From positions 1-8,851 of the forward strand of contig CALEJC010000146.1 of NCBI GenBank assembly GCA_937898205.1: a stretch of 8,851 nucleotides of DNA. Reading direction: 5' to 3'. A program made the translations under genes and the position numbers. Below are positions 1-5,648 of the stretch, piece by piece; position 1 is the first letter of the stretch, and every line of letters begins with the position of its first letter. Origin of the DNA: an uncultured Bacteroidales bacterium (lineage in GTDB: Bacteria > Bacteroidota > Bacteroidia > Bacteroidales > UBA932). The notes under the pieces were generated by a model, which was not told the DNA's origin, made no database searches, and saw nothing but the letters and a program-made list of their open reading frames with translations.

Positions 1-1
1 G

Positions 2-1132
2 TTGAGACAGCCTGACGTGCTTCTTCTCGACGAGCCTACCAACCACCTTGATACAGAGAGTATCCAGTGGCTCGAGGCTCATCTCCAGCAGTACAAGGGT
101 ACTGTGATCGCAGTTACCCACGACCGTTACTTCCTTGACAATGTGGCAGGATGGATCCTCGAGCTTGACAGGGGAGAGGGTATTCCATGGAAGGGTAACT
201 ATTCTTCATGGCTTGACCAGAAGAGCACCCGCCTTGCACAGGAGGAAAAGCAGGAGAGCAAGCGCCGTAAGGCTCTCGAAAGGGAGTTGGAATGGGTACG
301 CATGGCTCCGAAGGCGCGTCATGCGAAGTCTAAGGCACGTCTGGGTGCATATGAGAAGCTCGCTGCCGATGACGGACGTGAAAAGGAGGCAAATCTCGAG
401 ATCTTCATTCCTAATGGTCCGAGACTCGGAAACAAGGTCATCGAGTTCAAGAATGTCTCGAAGGCATATGGAGACAAGCTTCTTTATGAAAATCTCAATT
501 TCGTGCTTCCGCCTGCAGGTATCGTAGGAGTGATCGGTCCTAACGGTGCCGGTAAGACTACGCTCTTCCGCCTCATCATGGGCCTCGATACTCCGGATAC
601 AGGTGAAATCACCATCGGTGAGACTGTAAAGATAGCATATGTCGACCAGCAGCATAAGAGCATAGATCCGGAAAAGACTGTGTTTGAGACAATTGCAGAA
701 AACTCCGAGTTTGTCAGACTTGGCAAGAGGGAAGTCAATGCACGTGCCTATGTCTCACGCTTCAATTTCTCGGGAGCAGACCAGGAGAAGCTTTGCGGAG
801 TGCTTTCGGGAGGTGAGAGGAACCGTCTCCACCTTGCGCTCACTCTCAAGGATGAGGGTAATGTGCTCCTTCTTGATGAGCCTACCAACGACGTGGATGT
901 CAACACTATCCGTGCTCTTGAGGAAGGTCTTGAGGGCTTTGCAGGCTGTGCAGTGGTTATCTCTCATGACCGTTGGTTCCTTGACCGCATCGCTACCCAC
1001 ATCCTTGCTTTTGAAGGCGACTCTCAGGTGCACTTCTTTGAGGGAACATACTCCGAATACGAAGAAGACAAGAAACGCCGTCTCGGCAACGAAGAGCCAA
1101 AGAGGTTCAAGTATAAGAAACTCATGGCATAG
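2..1132 (+). CDS. ettA: Energy-dependent translational throttle protein EttA (ABC-F ATPase), 5'-truncated by the window edge
   Basis: EttA is a cytoplasmic ABC-F protein that binds the ribosomal E site and gates the first elongation steps according to ATP/ADP level. The visible 376 codons lack the first ABC domain's P-loop and signature, which lie upstream of the window. The reading frame is open at the left edge, so the TTG at base 2 is an internal Leu codon. Visible in order: first Walker B and D-loop (LLLDEPTNHLD, residues 7-17), H-loop (THDRYFLDN, 39-47), the charged helical arm that contacts P-site tRNA (about 70-120, with KARHAKSKARL), second Walker A (GPNGAGKT, 179-186), signature LSGGE (268-272), Walker B (VLLLDE, 288-293) and H-loop (SHDRWFLD, 321-328). 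The motif GEGIPWKGNYSSW and the PKRFKYKK tail are typical of EttA rather than Uup, YheS or antibiotic-resistance ABC-F proteins. From remembered E. coli EttA (about 555 residues), roughly 178 N-terminal residues are missing. Both catalytic glutamates (E11, E293) are present. The second D-loop reads NDVD instead of the usual NDLD. Confidence 0.95.
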   Translation: MRQPDVLLLDEPTNHLDTESIQWLEAHLQQYKGTVIAVTHDRYFLDNVAGWILELDRGEGIPWKGNYSSWLDQKSTRLAQEEKQESKRRKALERELEWVRMAPKARHAKSKARLGAYEKLAADDGREKEANLEIFIPNGPRLGNKVIEFKNVSKAYGDKLLYENLNFVLPPAGIVGVIGPNGAGKTTLFRLIMGLDTPDTGEITIGETVKIAYVDQQHKSIDPEKTVFETIAENSEFVRLGKREVNARAYVSRFNFSGADQEKLCGVLSGGERNRLHLALTLKDEGNVLLLDEPTNDVDVNTIRALEEGLEGFAGCAVVISHDRWFLDRIATHILAFEGDSQVHFFEGTYSEYEEDKKRRLGNEEPKRFKYKKLMA

Positions 1133-1139
1133 AAATATC

Positions 1140-2036
1140 ATGAGAAAACTCTTATTATTCTTGGTGGTGTTGGCTGCAGCGATGAGTTGCGGCCGTCAGC
1201 AGTCGTGTGTGGTTGGCAATGTCGATGTCTACGAAGGCTTTGAGTCTAAGTATGTTGAGGATAGAGCGGTGCGTGTGTGGACTCCTCAGGATTATAGCTC
1301 CGACGTGAAGTATAGTGTGATATATATGCACGATGGTCAGAATCTCTTTGATGCCTCTACGACCTGGAATCAGCAGGAATGGGGTGTGGGTGAGGTACTT
1401 AGCGAGTTGATGGCGTCCGGTGAGATCGGCCCTTGTATTGTGGTGGGCATAGATAATAGCCCAAGTTTGAGGTTTGAAGAATACTATCCGTCAAGCATCT
1501 GTGCTGATGTTCCTGCAGGTGTGCTTCCTGAAGGTTTTACGCCGCTCGGAGATCAATATCTCCGCTTTCTGGTGGAGGAGGTCAAGCCGTTTGTGGATGA
1601 TAGGTACTCCACTTGGACCGATGCTGAGCACACTTTTGTGATGGGCAGCAGTTGCGGAGGTCTGATCTCATCATATGCTTTCTGCGAATATCCTGAAATC
1701 TTCGGTGGCGCTGCGTGCCTCTCGACACATTCGACTTTGCGCAATCCGACGACAGATCAGGATCAGAGCCCGGCAGCGGACGCATACCGCGAATATTTGC
1801 GCAAGCATCTTCCTGCAGATGGCAGCCATCGTCTGTATATGGACTGTGGCGATCAGACTCTTGATGAGGCCTATGCGGGCACTCAAGCCGCAATCAATGA
1901 GATGATAGGGGAGTCCGGCTGGGAGGATGGACGTTTTATGTATAAGTTCTTCCCTGGTCACGCACACACGGAGAATGATTGGCGTGCGCGTCTGGATATC
2001 CCGGTGAAGTTTCTTCTTGGTAATCTGCCTAGATAG
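1140..2036 (+). CDS. Lipoprotein esterase of the alpha/beta-hydrolase (esterase D-like) family
   Basis: This 298-residue protein has a lipoprotein signal peptide: MRK, a hydrophobic core, then a lipobox-like AAMSC with Cys17 as the predicted lipidated residue. The body resembles the putative-esterase family (PF00756, as in Fes/IroE and feruloyl esterases). It shows an early YMHDGQNLFD strand (62-71), the nucleophile elbow GSSCG with predicted Ser171, a YMDCGDQTLD segment (233-242) holding the likely acid (Asp238 or Asp242), and a GHAHTENDW segment with likely catalytic His276. The substrate cannot be told from sequence; a carboxylic ester or acylated carbohydrate is plausible. No acidic residues follow the lipid Cys, so the known Bacteroidota surface-export signal is absent and a periplasm-facing location is more likely. 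The ATG at 1140 was chosen because it starts exactly at the signal peptide. The frame stays open upstream to 684, but that part overlaps ettA. It starts 7 bases after the ettA stop, so co-transcription is likely. No SD is visible. Confidence 0.88.
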   Translation: MRKLLLFLVVLAAAMSCGRQQSCVVGNVDVYEGFESKYVEDRAVRVWTPQDYSSDVKYSVIYMHDGQNLFDASTTWNQQEWGVGEVLSELMASGEIGPCIVVGIDNSPSLRFEEYYPSSICADVPAGVLPEGFTPLGDQYLRFLVEEVKPFVDDRYSTWTDAEHTFVMGSSCGGLISSYAFCEYPEIFGGAACLSTHSTLRNPTTDQDQSPAADAYREYLRKHLPADGSHRLYMDCGDQTLDEAYAGTQAAINEMIGESGWEDGRFMYKFFPGHAHTENDWRARLDIPVKFLLGNLPR

Positions 2037-2088
2037 TACTTCCTTATTTAGATGATACCAAGGCTGATGTTGAGCCCACCCAAAACAA

Positions 2089-2115
2089 AAAACCGGCCCT
2101 GAGTGGGTCGGTTTT
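2089..2115. terminator. Bidirectional rho-independent terminator between the esterase gene and rpsU
   Basis: An 11-bp stem (2089-2099 with 2105-2115, one G-T wobble) encloses the 5-base loop TGAGT. The GC core is flanked by A's on the left and T's on the right, so each strand ends in a T-rich run. The minus-strand T run is longer (six T's, then G, then four more T's). The site lies between two convergent genes, 52 bases after the esterase stop and 21 bases past the rpsU stop. Confidence 0.85.
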
Positions 2116-2136
2116 GTTATCTGGTTGGGCGATCAA

Positions 2137-2331
2137 CTACTGCTCGTCCTCAAGACGAAGATGCTGCACGTAGATAGCCTTCATACGAGCTACACGACGC
2201 TTTGCAGATGGCTTCTCGAAATTCTTACGAGCACGGAGCTCGCGGATCGCGCCTGTCTTCTCGAACTTTCTCTTAAACTTCTTAAGAGCTCTCTCGATAT
2301 TTTCACCTTCTTTTACTGGTACGATAATCAT
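2137..2331 (-). CDS. rpsU: 30S ribosomal protein bS21
   Basis: This is a complete 64-residue bS21, a small basic protein at the platform of the 30S subunit near the 3' end of 16S rRNA. It begins MIIVPVKEGENIERALKKFK and carries the family's conserved FEKTGAIRELRARKNFEKPS region (23-42) and a basic KRRVARMK stretch (44-51). In Flavobacterium ribosomes bS21 helps bS18 and bS6 form a pocket that hides the anti-SD. Tyr54 of bS21 is, as I recall, one of the contacting residues, and residue 54 here is Tyr. The gene has its own promoter and an unusually strong SD, both annotated separately. It lies downstream of the ATPase-like gene on the same strand, 71 bases from that stop, so some read-through is also possible. 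Confidence 0.97.
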   Translation of the reverse strand: MIIVPVKEGENIERALKKFKRKFEKTGAIRELRARKNFEKPSAKRRVARMKAIYVQHLRLEDEQ

Positions 2332-2337
2332 CTTTAA

Positions 2338-2349
2338 ATCACCCCCTTT
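2338..2349 (-). promoter_or_regulatory. Exceptionally strong extended Shine-Dalgarno sequence of rpsU
   Basis: Read on the minus strand the 12-mer is AAAGGGGGTGAT. It differs from the full anti-SD complement AAAGGAGGTGAT at one base, where G can still wobble-pair with U, so 12 contiguous pairs are possible. Ten bases separate the G run from the ATG. I see nothing comparable before the other start codons in this window, so this site stands out sharply. Strong SD elements at rpsU are known in Bacteroidota and underlie a proposed autoregulation by bS21. Confidence 0.88.
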
Positions 2350-2363
2350 TTCTTTTGAGGTCG

Positions 2364-2393
2364 CAAAGTTAAGAAATTATTTTAAATCAGCAA
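2364..2393 (-). promoter_or_regulatory. Bacteroidota-type promoter for rpsU
   Basis: On the minus strand, TTG (2393-2391) is followed by exactly 19 bases and then TAACTTTG (2371-2364). This is a full match to the phylum's -33 TTG / -7 TAnnTTTG consensus. Transcription would start near 2359, leaving a leader of only about 28 bases, most of it the extended SD. The promoter sits 10 bases downstream of the ATPase-like gene's stop codon. Confidence 0.85.
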
Positions 2394-2402
2394 GTCTATC
2401 CC

Positions 2403-3557
2403 TTAGATTTTTAAACCGAAATAGAAATTGCCGGCCCAATATTCAAATAACGGGTCTAGCACGATCGGGTGTGAGTCGTCTTTGAAGTGTACTATCTCCT
2501 TTTTACTCAGCGCATCTTTGAGTCGCTTGACATTGGCTGAAGAGTTGAGCTTGTATTCCTCGATCACCTCTGTGCTGGTAAACTTGCTGTGTCCGCAAAG
2601 TATCGCCTTCAGCAAACTGACCTGGAAGGTCGTGAGGTCATTCATGATCTTCTCAAAACGAGGCTCATGGATTGAAATCAGGATATCAAGTGCCTCGTTA
2701 AGGATAGGCTCCATGATATAACCCCTTGTCAGCGAGTCGCAGATGGAGGCAAAATGATTGATGTAGTAGATATTGTTTCTAAACAAGGTGCAAGTGCCGA
2801 GCAGCAGATCCTTGTCGATGACCTTGCCTGTGGTAAGGAATCCTCTTGTGATGTGTTCGATGATCTCGCGAGTCTCAATTTTGCCGATCTCAAGTCTTTC
2901 CACCTGGCGATAGAAATATTTCTTCACGCCGAAGATCTCGTGCATCGCATTGTGTCCAGTGCCGGTAAAGAGATACTGCACCTGAGCGCGTTGCTCAAGG
3001 CTCAAGGATTTGAATATTCCCTGAAGCAAATTGCAGACTTTTTCTCCATCTTCGGTCTGCATAATGTTTTGAAACTCTTGTAGATAGATGATCAGTCGAC
3101 GACCTTTCCATGCTGCCGCTCTGTATGGCAGCTCCAGCACTGCCTTGATGTCCTGCTCATCCAGGCTCCAGCTAAGCGAGAGGATATCGCCGGTCTTTTC
3201 ATATTGCTGCTCGTCAAAAACAAAATGGCTCTCTCCCAGCAGATTGGCCACCGCGTTGCTGTATTCGCCGGGAGTGCTTGCTATCTTGCCGATGACGGCG
3301 GAGCCGAAGCAAATGCAGAACTGGCTCAGTGAGCGGGTGCTCAACAGCGAGAGTTCGATGGCGGTAAACTGCACGCCGCTGTTTTTCATGTTGGTGAATG
3401 TCTGGCGGACAAGCGACATGATGCCGGTTTTGGGCGGCTCGTAGATGGCGACATTCTCGCCCTGGGCGAGGAAAGATGCGAGCAGGCGACATTCTTCTTT
3501 GCGTCCGAGGAAGTCTTTGTTGCTCACGGGTTTGCTATAATTGAAAGGACCTGGCAT
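2403..3557 (-). CDS. STAND/AAA-like ATPase-domain protein with degenerate nucleotide-binding motifs
   Basis: This 384-residue protein has the layout of the archaeal/bacterial ATPase_2-type STAND family. It has an N-terminal PFNYSKPV...FLGRKEE box (about 5-22), a P-loop position (40-47), a Walker B strand (155-161), a sensor-like strand (QYLFTGTG, 194-201) and a C-terminal winged-helix region (about 310-380) ending in the family-like VLDPLFEYWAGNFYFG. Such proteins are frequent in Bacteroidales and mostly lack a known role. The oddity is that the P-loop reads EPPKTGIM instead of a GxxxxGK[ST] form, so the invariant Lys and the following Ser/Thr are lost. The Walker B strand reads LIIYLQEF, with Gln where Asp is expected. 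It may be a non-hydrolysing member. I chose ATG at 3557; a TTG two codons upstream (3563) is possible but not needed. It is transcribed divergently from rplU, and rpsU follows it on the same strand. The function is unknown. Confidence 0.85.
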   Translation of the reverse strand: MPGPFNYSKPVSNKDFLGRKEECRLLASFLAQGENVAIYEPPKTGIMSLVRQTFTNMKNSGVQFTAIELSLLSTRSLSQFCICFGSAVIGKIASTPGEYSNAVANLLGESHFVFDEQQYEKTGDILSLSWSLDEQDIKAVLELPYRAAAWKGRRLIIYLQEFQNIMQTEDGEKVCNLLQGIFKSLSLEQRAQVQYLFTGTGHNAMHEIFGVKKYFYRQVERLEIGKIETREIIEHITRGFLTTGKVIDKDLLLGTCTLFRNNIYYINHFASICDSLTRGYIMEPILNEALDILISIHEPRFEKIMNDLTTFQVSLLKAILCGHSKFTSTEVIEEYKLNSSANVKRLKDALSKKEIVHFKDDSHPIVLDPLFEYWAGNFYFGLKI

Positions 3558-3579
3558 AAACAATTATGTTACAATACTG

Positions 3580-3587
3580 CAAAAGTA
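3580..3587 (-). promoter_or_regulatory. Possible -7 element for the ATPase-like gene
   Basis: The minus strand reads TACTTTTG, a full match to TAnnTTTG, 22 bases before the chosen ATG. No TTG is found at the expected 19-base spacing upstream; that stretch is A/T-rich only. Transcription would start around 3575, giving a short leader of roughly 18 bases. Confidence 0.4.
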
Positions 3588-3607
3588 GTAAAAATCTATA
3601 AAATAAT

Positions 3608-3638
3608 TTGTTTAAGAAGGAAATTTAAGCTAAATTCG
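3608..3638 (+). promoter_or_regulatory. Candidate rplU promoter
   Basis: TTG at 3608-3610 (within TTTG) is followed by 20 bases and then TAAATTCG (3631-3638), one base off the TAnnTTTG consensus. Start of transcription would fall near 3644, about 80 bases before rplU and just before the hairpin region. The spacing is one longer than ideal and the -7 box is imperfect. Confidence 0.42.
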
Positions 3639-3654
3639 CGGCTCAAATATTTAT

Positions 3655-3702
3655 GGCCGCTGAGCTTGAGAAGATCTGCCACGAGGGCAGGCGCTTACGG
3701 TC
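3655..3702 (+). promoter_or_regulatory. Structured RNA leader upstream of rplU (candidate ribosomal-protein leader)
   Basis: The 5' region of rplU can fold into one long imperfect hairpin. GGCCG (3655-3659) pairs with CGGTC (3698-3702). After a bulged C (3660), TGAGC (3661-3665) pairs with GCTTA (3693-3697). After an asymmetric internal loop (3666-3675 opposite 3691-3692), CTGCC (3676-3680) pairs with GGCAG (3686-3690) around the loop ACGAG. This gives 15 pairs, two of them G-T wobbles. It lies in an otherwise A/T-rich stretch between the candidate promoter and the rplU start. Autoregulation by bL21 or another ribosomal protein is an inference; I do not recognise it as a named Rfam family. 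Confidence 0.5.
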
Positions 3703-3704
3703 GG

Positions 3705-3725
3705 AACTTATAAATAAGTTTTTTT
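3705..3725 (+). promoter_or_regulatory. A/T-rich hairpin plus T run abutting the rplU start codon
   Basis: AACTTA (3705-3710) and TAAGTT (3715-3720) are perfect inverted repeats around the loop TAAA. A run of T's (3719-3725) follows, ending one base before the ATG at 3727. The stem has only one G-C pair, so it is weak as a terminator. It could act as an attenuator or affect initiation, or be chance in A/T-rich DNA. Confidence 0.28.
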
Positions 3726-3726
3726 A

Positions 3727-4035
3727 ATGTACGCAATCGTAGAAATTGCTGGCCAGCAGTTTAAAGTAGAAGCTGGTGCTGAGATCTTTGTTCCAAGGCT
3801 TTCTGAGGACAAAGGTGCTAACGTAGAGTTCTCGAAGGTGCTTCTCGTCGCCAACGACGCAGACATCAAGGTTGGAGCTCCAGTAGTAGAGGGCGTTGTA
3901 GTTAAGGCTACTGTCCTTGAAGAAGTTAAAGCTGATAAGGTTCTTGTTTTCAAGAAGAAGCGTCGTAAGGGCTACCAGAAGCTCAACGGTCACCGTCAGA
4001 AACTCACTAAGATTGTTATTAACGAAATCGCTTAA
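3727..4035 (+). CDS. rplU: 50S ribosomal protein bL21
   Basis: This is a complete 102-residue bL21, a component of the large subunit that binds 23S rRNA. The N-terminus MYAIVEIAGQQFKVEAG is the family's hallmark. The C-terminal signature FKKKRRKGYQKLNGHRQ (75-91) is the conserved basic rRNA-binding segment. The length matches the family norm (about 103). No SD precedes the ATG; the upstream bases are a T run, as is usual in this phylum. rpmA follows after 5 bases, the near-universal rplU-rpmA pair. Confidence 0.98.
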   Translation: MYAIVEIAGQQFKVEAGAEIFVPRLSEDKGANVEFSKVLLVANDADIKVGAPVVEGVVVKATVLEEVKADKVLVFKKKRRKGYQKLNGHRQKLTKIVINEIA

Positions 4036-4040
4036 GAATT

Positions 4041-4301
4041 ATGGCACACAAGAAAGGTCAATCCAGTTCAAAGAACGGTCGCGAATCGCAAAGTAAACGA
4101 TTAGGACTCAAGAAATTCGGCGGCGAGGTAGTTAAAGCCGGTAATATTATTGTACGTCAGAGAGGTACAGTTCACAACCCAGACAGAAATGTAGGCATGG
4201 GTAAGGACCACACTCTTTACGCTCTTGTTGATGGTACAGTTAAGTTCACTCGTAAGAGAGAGAATAAGTCTTATGTATCGGTAATCCCATTTGAGAACTA
4301 A
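4041..4301 (+). CDS. rpmA: 50S ribosomal protein bL27
   Basis: This is a complete 86-residue bL27, whose flexible N-terminus reaches the peptidyl-transferase centre. It starts MAHKKGQSSSKNGRES, so there is no cleavable N-terminal extension of the Firmicutes type and the mature end follows Met removal. The signature region RQRGTVHNPDRNVGMGKDH (39-57) is clear, with HNPD in place of the more common HPG. It lies 5 bases after rplU with no SD, so translation is probably coupled. Downstream lies the terminator-like element before serS. Confidence 0.98.
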   Translation: MAHKKGQSSSKNGRESQSKRLGLKKFGGEVVKAGNIIVRQRGTVHNPDRNVGMGKDHTLYALVDGTVKFTRKRENKSYVSVIPFEN

Positions 4302-4342
4302 TCTCGAAGGGAAAAGAAGTCAAAGGACCGGCACTTTCGAGA
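4302..4342 (+). repeat. Inverted repeat just after rpmA, interleaved with the next stem
   Basis: TCTCGAAGG (4302-4310) pairs with CTTTCGAGA (4334-4342) over 9 bp, one a G-T wobble, starting on the base after the rpmA stop codon. Its right arm lies inside the loop of the 4322-4359 stem, so the two stems are either mutually exclusive or form an H-type pseudoknot. The pairing is directly visible; the functional meaning is inferred. Confidence 0.5.
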
Positions 4343-4366
4343 GATTGTGTGGGTCCTTTATTTTTT
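4322..4366 (+). terminator. Rho-independent terminator or attenuator between rpmA and serS
   Basis: AAAGGACC (4322-4329) and GGTCCTTT (4352-4359) form a perfect 8-bp stem. The 22-base loop can close further with short pairs such as CAC/GTG. An A and six T's (4361-4366) follow the stem. This has terminator form and ends 10 bases before the serS ATG. Termination could be partial or regulated, because I find no convincing separate promoter for serS after it. Confidence 0.65.
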
Positions 4367-4376
4367 AAATGAAATT

Positions 4377-5648
4377 ATGCTGACACTCAAAACACTCCGC
4401 GATGATCCAAGCGCAGTCATCGAAAAACTCAAGATAAAGAATTTTGATGCGCAGGCAATAGTAGATAAGGTGCTCGAGCTTGATGCCACACGTAGGGCAT
4501 ACCAGACTGAGAGTGATGCTCTCATCGCACAGCAGAAGGGCCTCGCAGCACAGATCGGTGCCTTTATGAAAAACGGCCAGAAGGCTGAGGCTGAGCAGGT
4601 TAAGCTTCAGGTTGCAGAGCTCAAGGCGAAGTCTAGCGAGCTTCTCTCCAAGATGGATGCAGCTAGTGCTGAGATGGAGTCTCAGCTCGTGCTTCTTCCA
4701 AACACACCTTGCTCGCTTGTGAGCCCAGGCAAGGGTGCTGAGGACAACGAGATCGTCAAGGAAGGTGGCGAGGATGTGAAGCTTCCGGAAGGTGCACTTC
4801 CACACTGGGAGCTCGCAAAGAAATATGATATTATCGATTTTGACCTTGGTGTCAAGATCACCGGTGCAGGCTTCCCTGTATATAAGGGCAAGGGCGCAAG
4901 GCTCCAGAGAGCCCTCATCAATTTCTTCCTGGACTGCAATACAGCAGCCGGATACAAAGAGATTGAACCACCTATCCTTGTAAACCAGGCCTCAGGCTTT
5001 GGTACAGGTCAGCTTCCTGATAAGGAGGGCCAGATGTATCATGCAACACTTGATGACTTCTATCTTGTCCCTACTGCCGAGGTTCCACTCACCAATATGT
5101 ACCGCGATGTGATCCTTACAGAAAAGGAGATTCCGGCTGCAATCACTGCCTATACTCCTTGTTTCCGTAGAGAGGCCGGATCGTATGGCAAGGACGTGAG
5201 AGGTCTTAACCGTCTTCACCAGTTTGATAAGGTGGAGATCGTGAGAGTTGAGAAACCTGAGGACTCTGCTGAGGCTCTCAATCAGATGGTTGCTCACGTA
5301 GAAAGCATCGTAAACAAGCTTGGCTTGAAGTATCGTATCCTCCGTCTTTGTGGCGGTGATATGAGTTTTTCCTCTGCAATTACCTATGACTTTGAGCTTT
5401 GGAGCGCTGCTCAGGGCCGTTGGCTGGAGATCTCTTCTGTGTCAAATTTTGAGACCTATCAGGCCAACCGCTTGCATCTTCGCTACAGAGATGAGGCTGG
5501 TAAGACACAGATAGCTCACACACTCAACGGAAGCTCGCTCGCTCTGCCAAGAGTCGTTGCTGCTCTCCTTGAGGACAACCAGACCTCGGAAGGTATCGTG
5601 ATCCCAGAGGTGCTTCGCCCATACACCGGATTTGACATTATTGACTAA
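4377..5648 (+). CDS. serS: Seryl-tRNA synthetase
   Basis: This class II aminoacyl-tRNA synthetase charges tRNA-Ser (and tRNA-Sec where present) with serine in the cytoplasm. The 423-residue length is close to the family norm (about 425-430). An N-terminal helical arm with heptad-like charged and Ala-rich segments (about 27-105) is the coiled coil that grips the tRNA long variable arm. The core follows: TAEVPLT (233-239) for serine binding, motif 2 FRREAGSYGKDVRG (263-276) with HQFDKVE (281-287), and motif 3 LNGSSLALPRVVAALLEDNQ (383-402), which holds the class II arginine. ATG at 4377 gives the typical MLTLKTLRDDP start. A GTG at 4347 in frame lies inside the terminator hairpin and is unlikely. 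No SD. ruvC starts on the base after its stop. Confidence 0.98.
   Translation: MLTLKTLRDDPSAVIEKLKIKNFDAQAIVDKVLELDATRRAYQTESDALIAQQKGLAAQIGAFMKNGQKAEAEQVKLQVAELKAKSSELLSKMDAASAEMESQLVLLPNTPCSLVSPGKGAEDNEIVKEGGEDVKLPEGALPHWELAKKYDIIDFDLGVKITGAGFPVYKGKGARLQRALINFFLDCNTAAGYKEIEPPILVNQASGFGTGQLPDKEGQMYHATLDDFYLVPTAEVPLTNMYRDVILTEKEIPAAITAYTPCFRREAGSYGKDVRGLNRLHQFDKVEIVRVEKPEDSAEALNQMVAHVESIVNKLGLKYRILRLCGGDMSFSSAITYDFELWSAAQGRWLEISSVSNFETYQANRLHLRYRDEAGKTQIAHTLNGSSLALPRVVAALLEDNQTSEGIVIPEVLRPYTGFDIID

Noticed and set aside
684..1139. N-terminal extension of the esterase reading frame back to 684
   Set aside because: It overlaps ettA in another frame, and the lipoprotein signal peptide begins exactly at the ATG at 1140.
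206..1141. Minus-strand open frames across ettA
   Set aside because: They are antisense shadows of strongly conserved ABC-F coding sequence, with no promoter or family resemblance.
2125..2337. Plus-strand open frame of 70 codons opposite rpsU
   Set aside because: It is the antisense shadow of rpsU, which is unmistakable by sequence. The translated product has no recognisable features.
3558..3563. TTG start two codons before the chosen start of the ATPase-like gene
   Set aside because: An ATG lies in frame at 3557, and nothing conserved is lost by using it. The TTG cannot be excluded.
2137..3563. Defence island or toxin-antitoxin reading of the STAND-like ATPase next to rpsU
   Set aside because: No effector, nuclease, recombinase or mobile-element gene is adjacent, and both neighbours are core ribosomal genes. 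STAND-like architecture alone is not enough.
3655..3725. tRNA or other small-RNA gene in the rplU upstream region
   Set aside because: There is no cloverleaf, T-loop motif or acceptor pairing. A single imperfect hairpin fits an mRNA leader better.
4347..4376. GTG start ten codons upstream of the serS ATG
   Set aside because: It lies within the terminator hairpin and T tract. The family-typical MLTLKTLRDDP start is at 4377.
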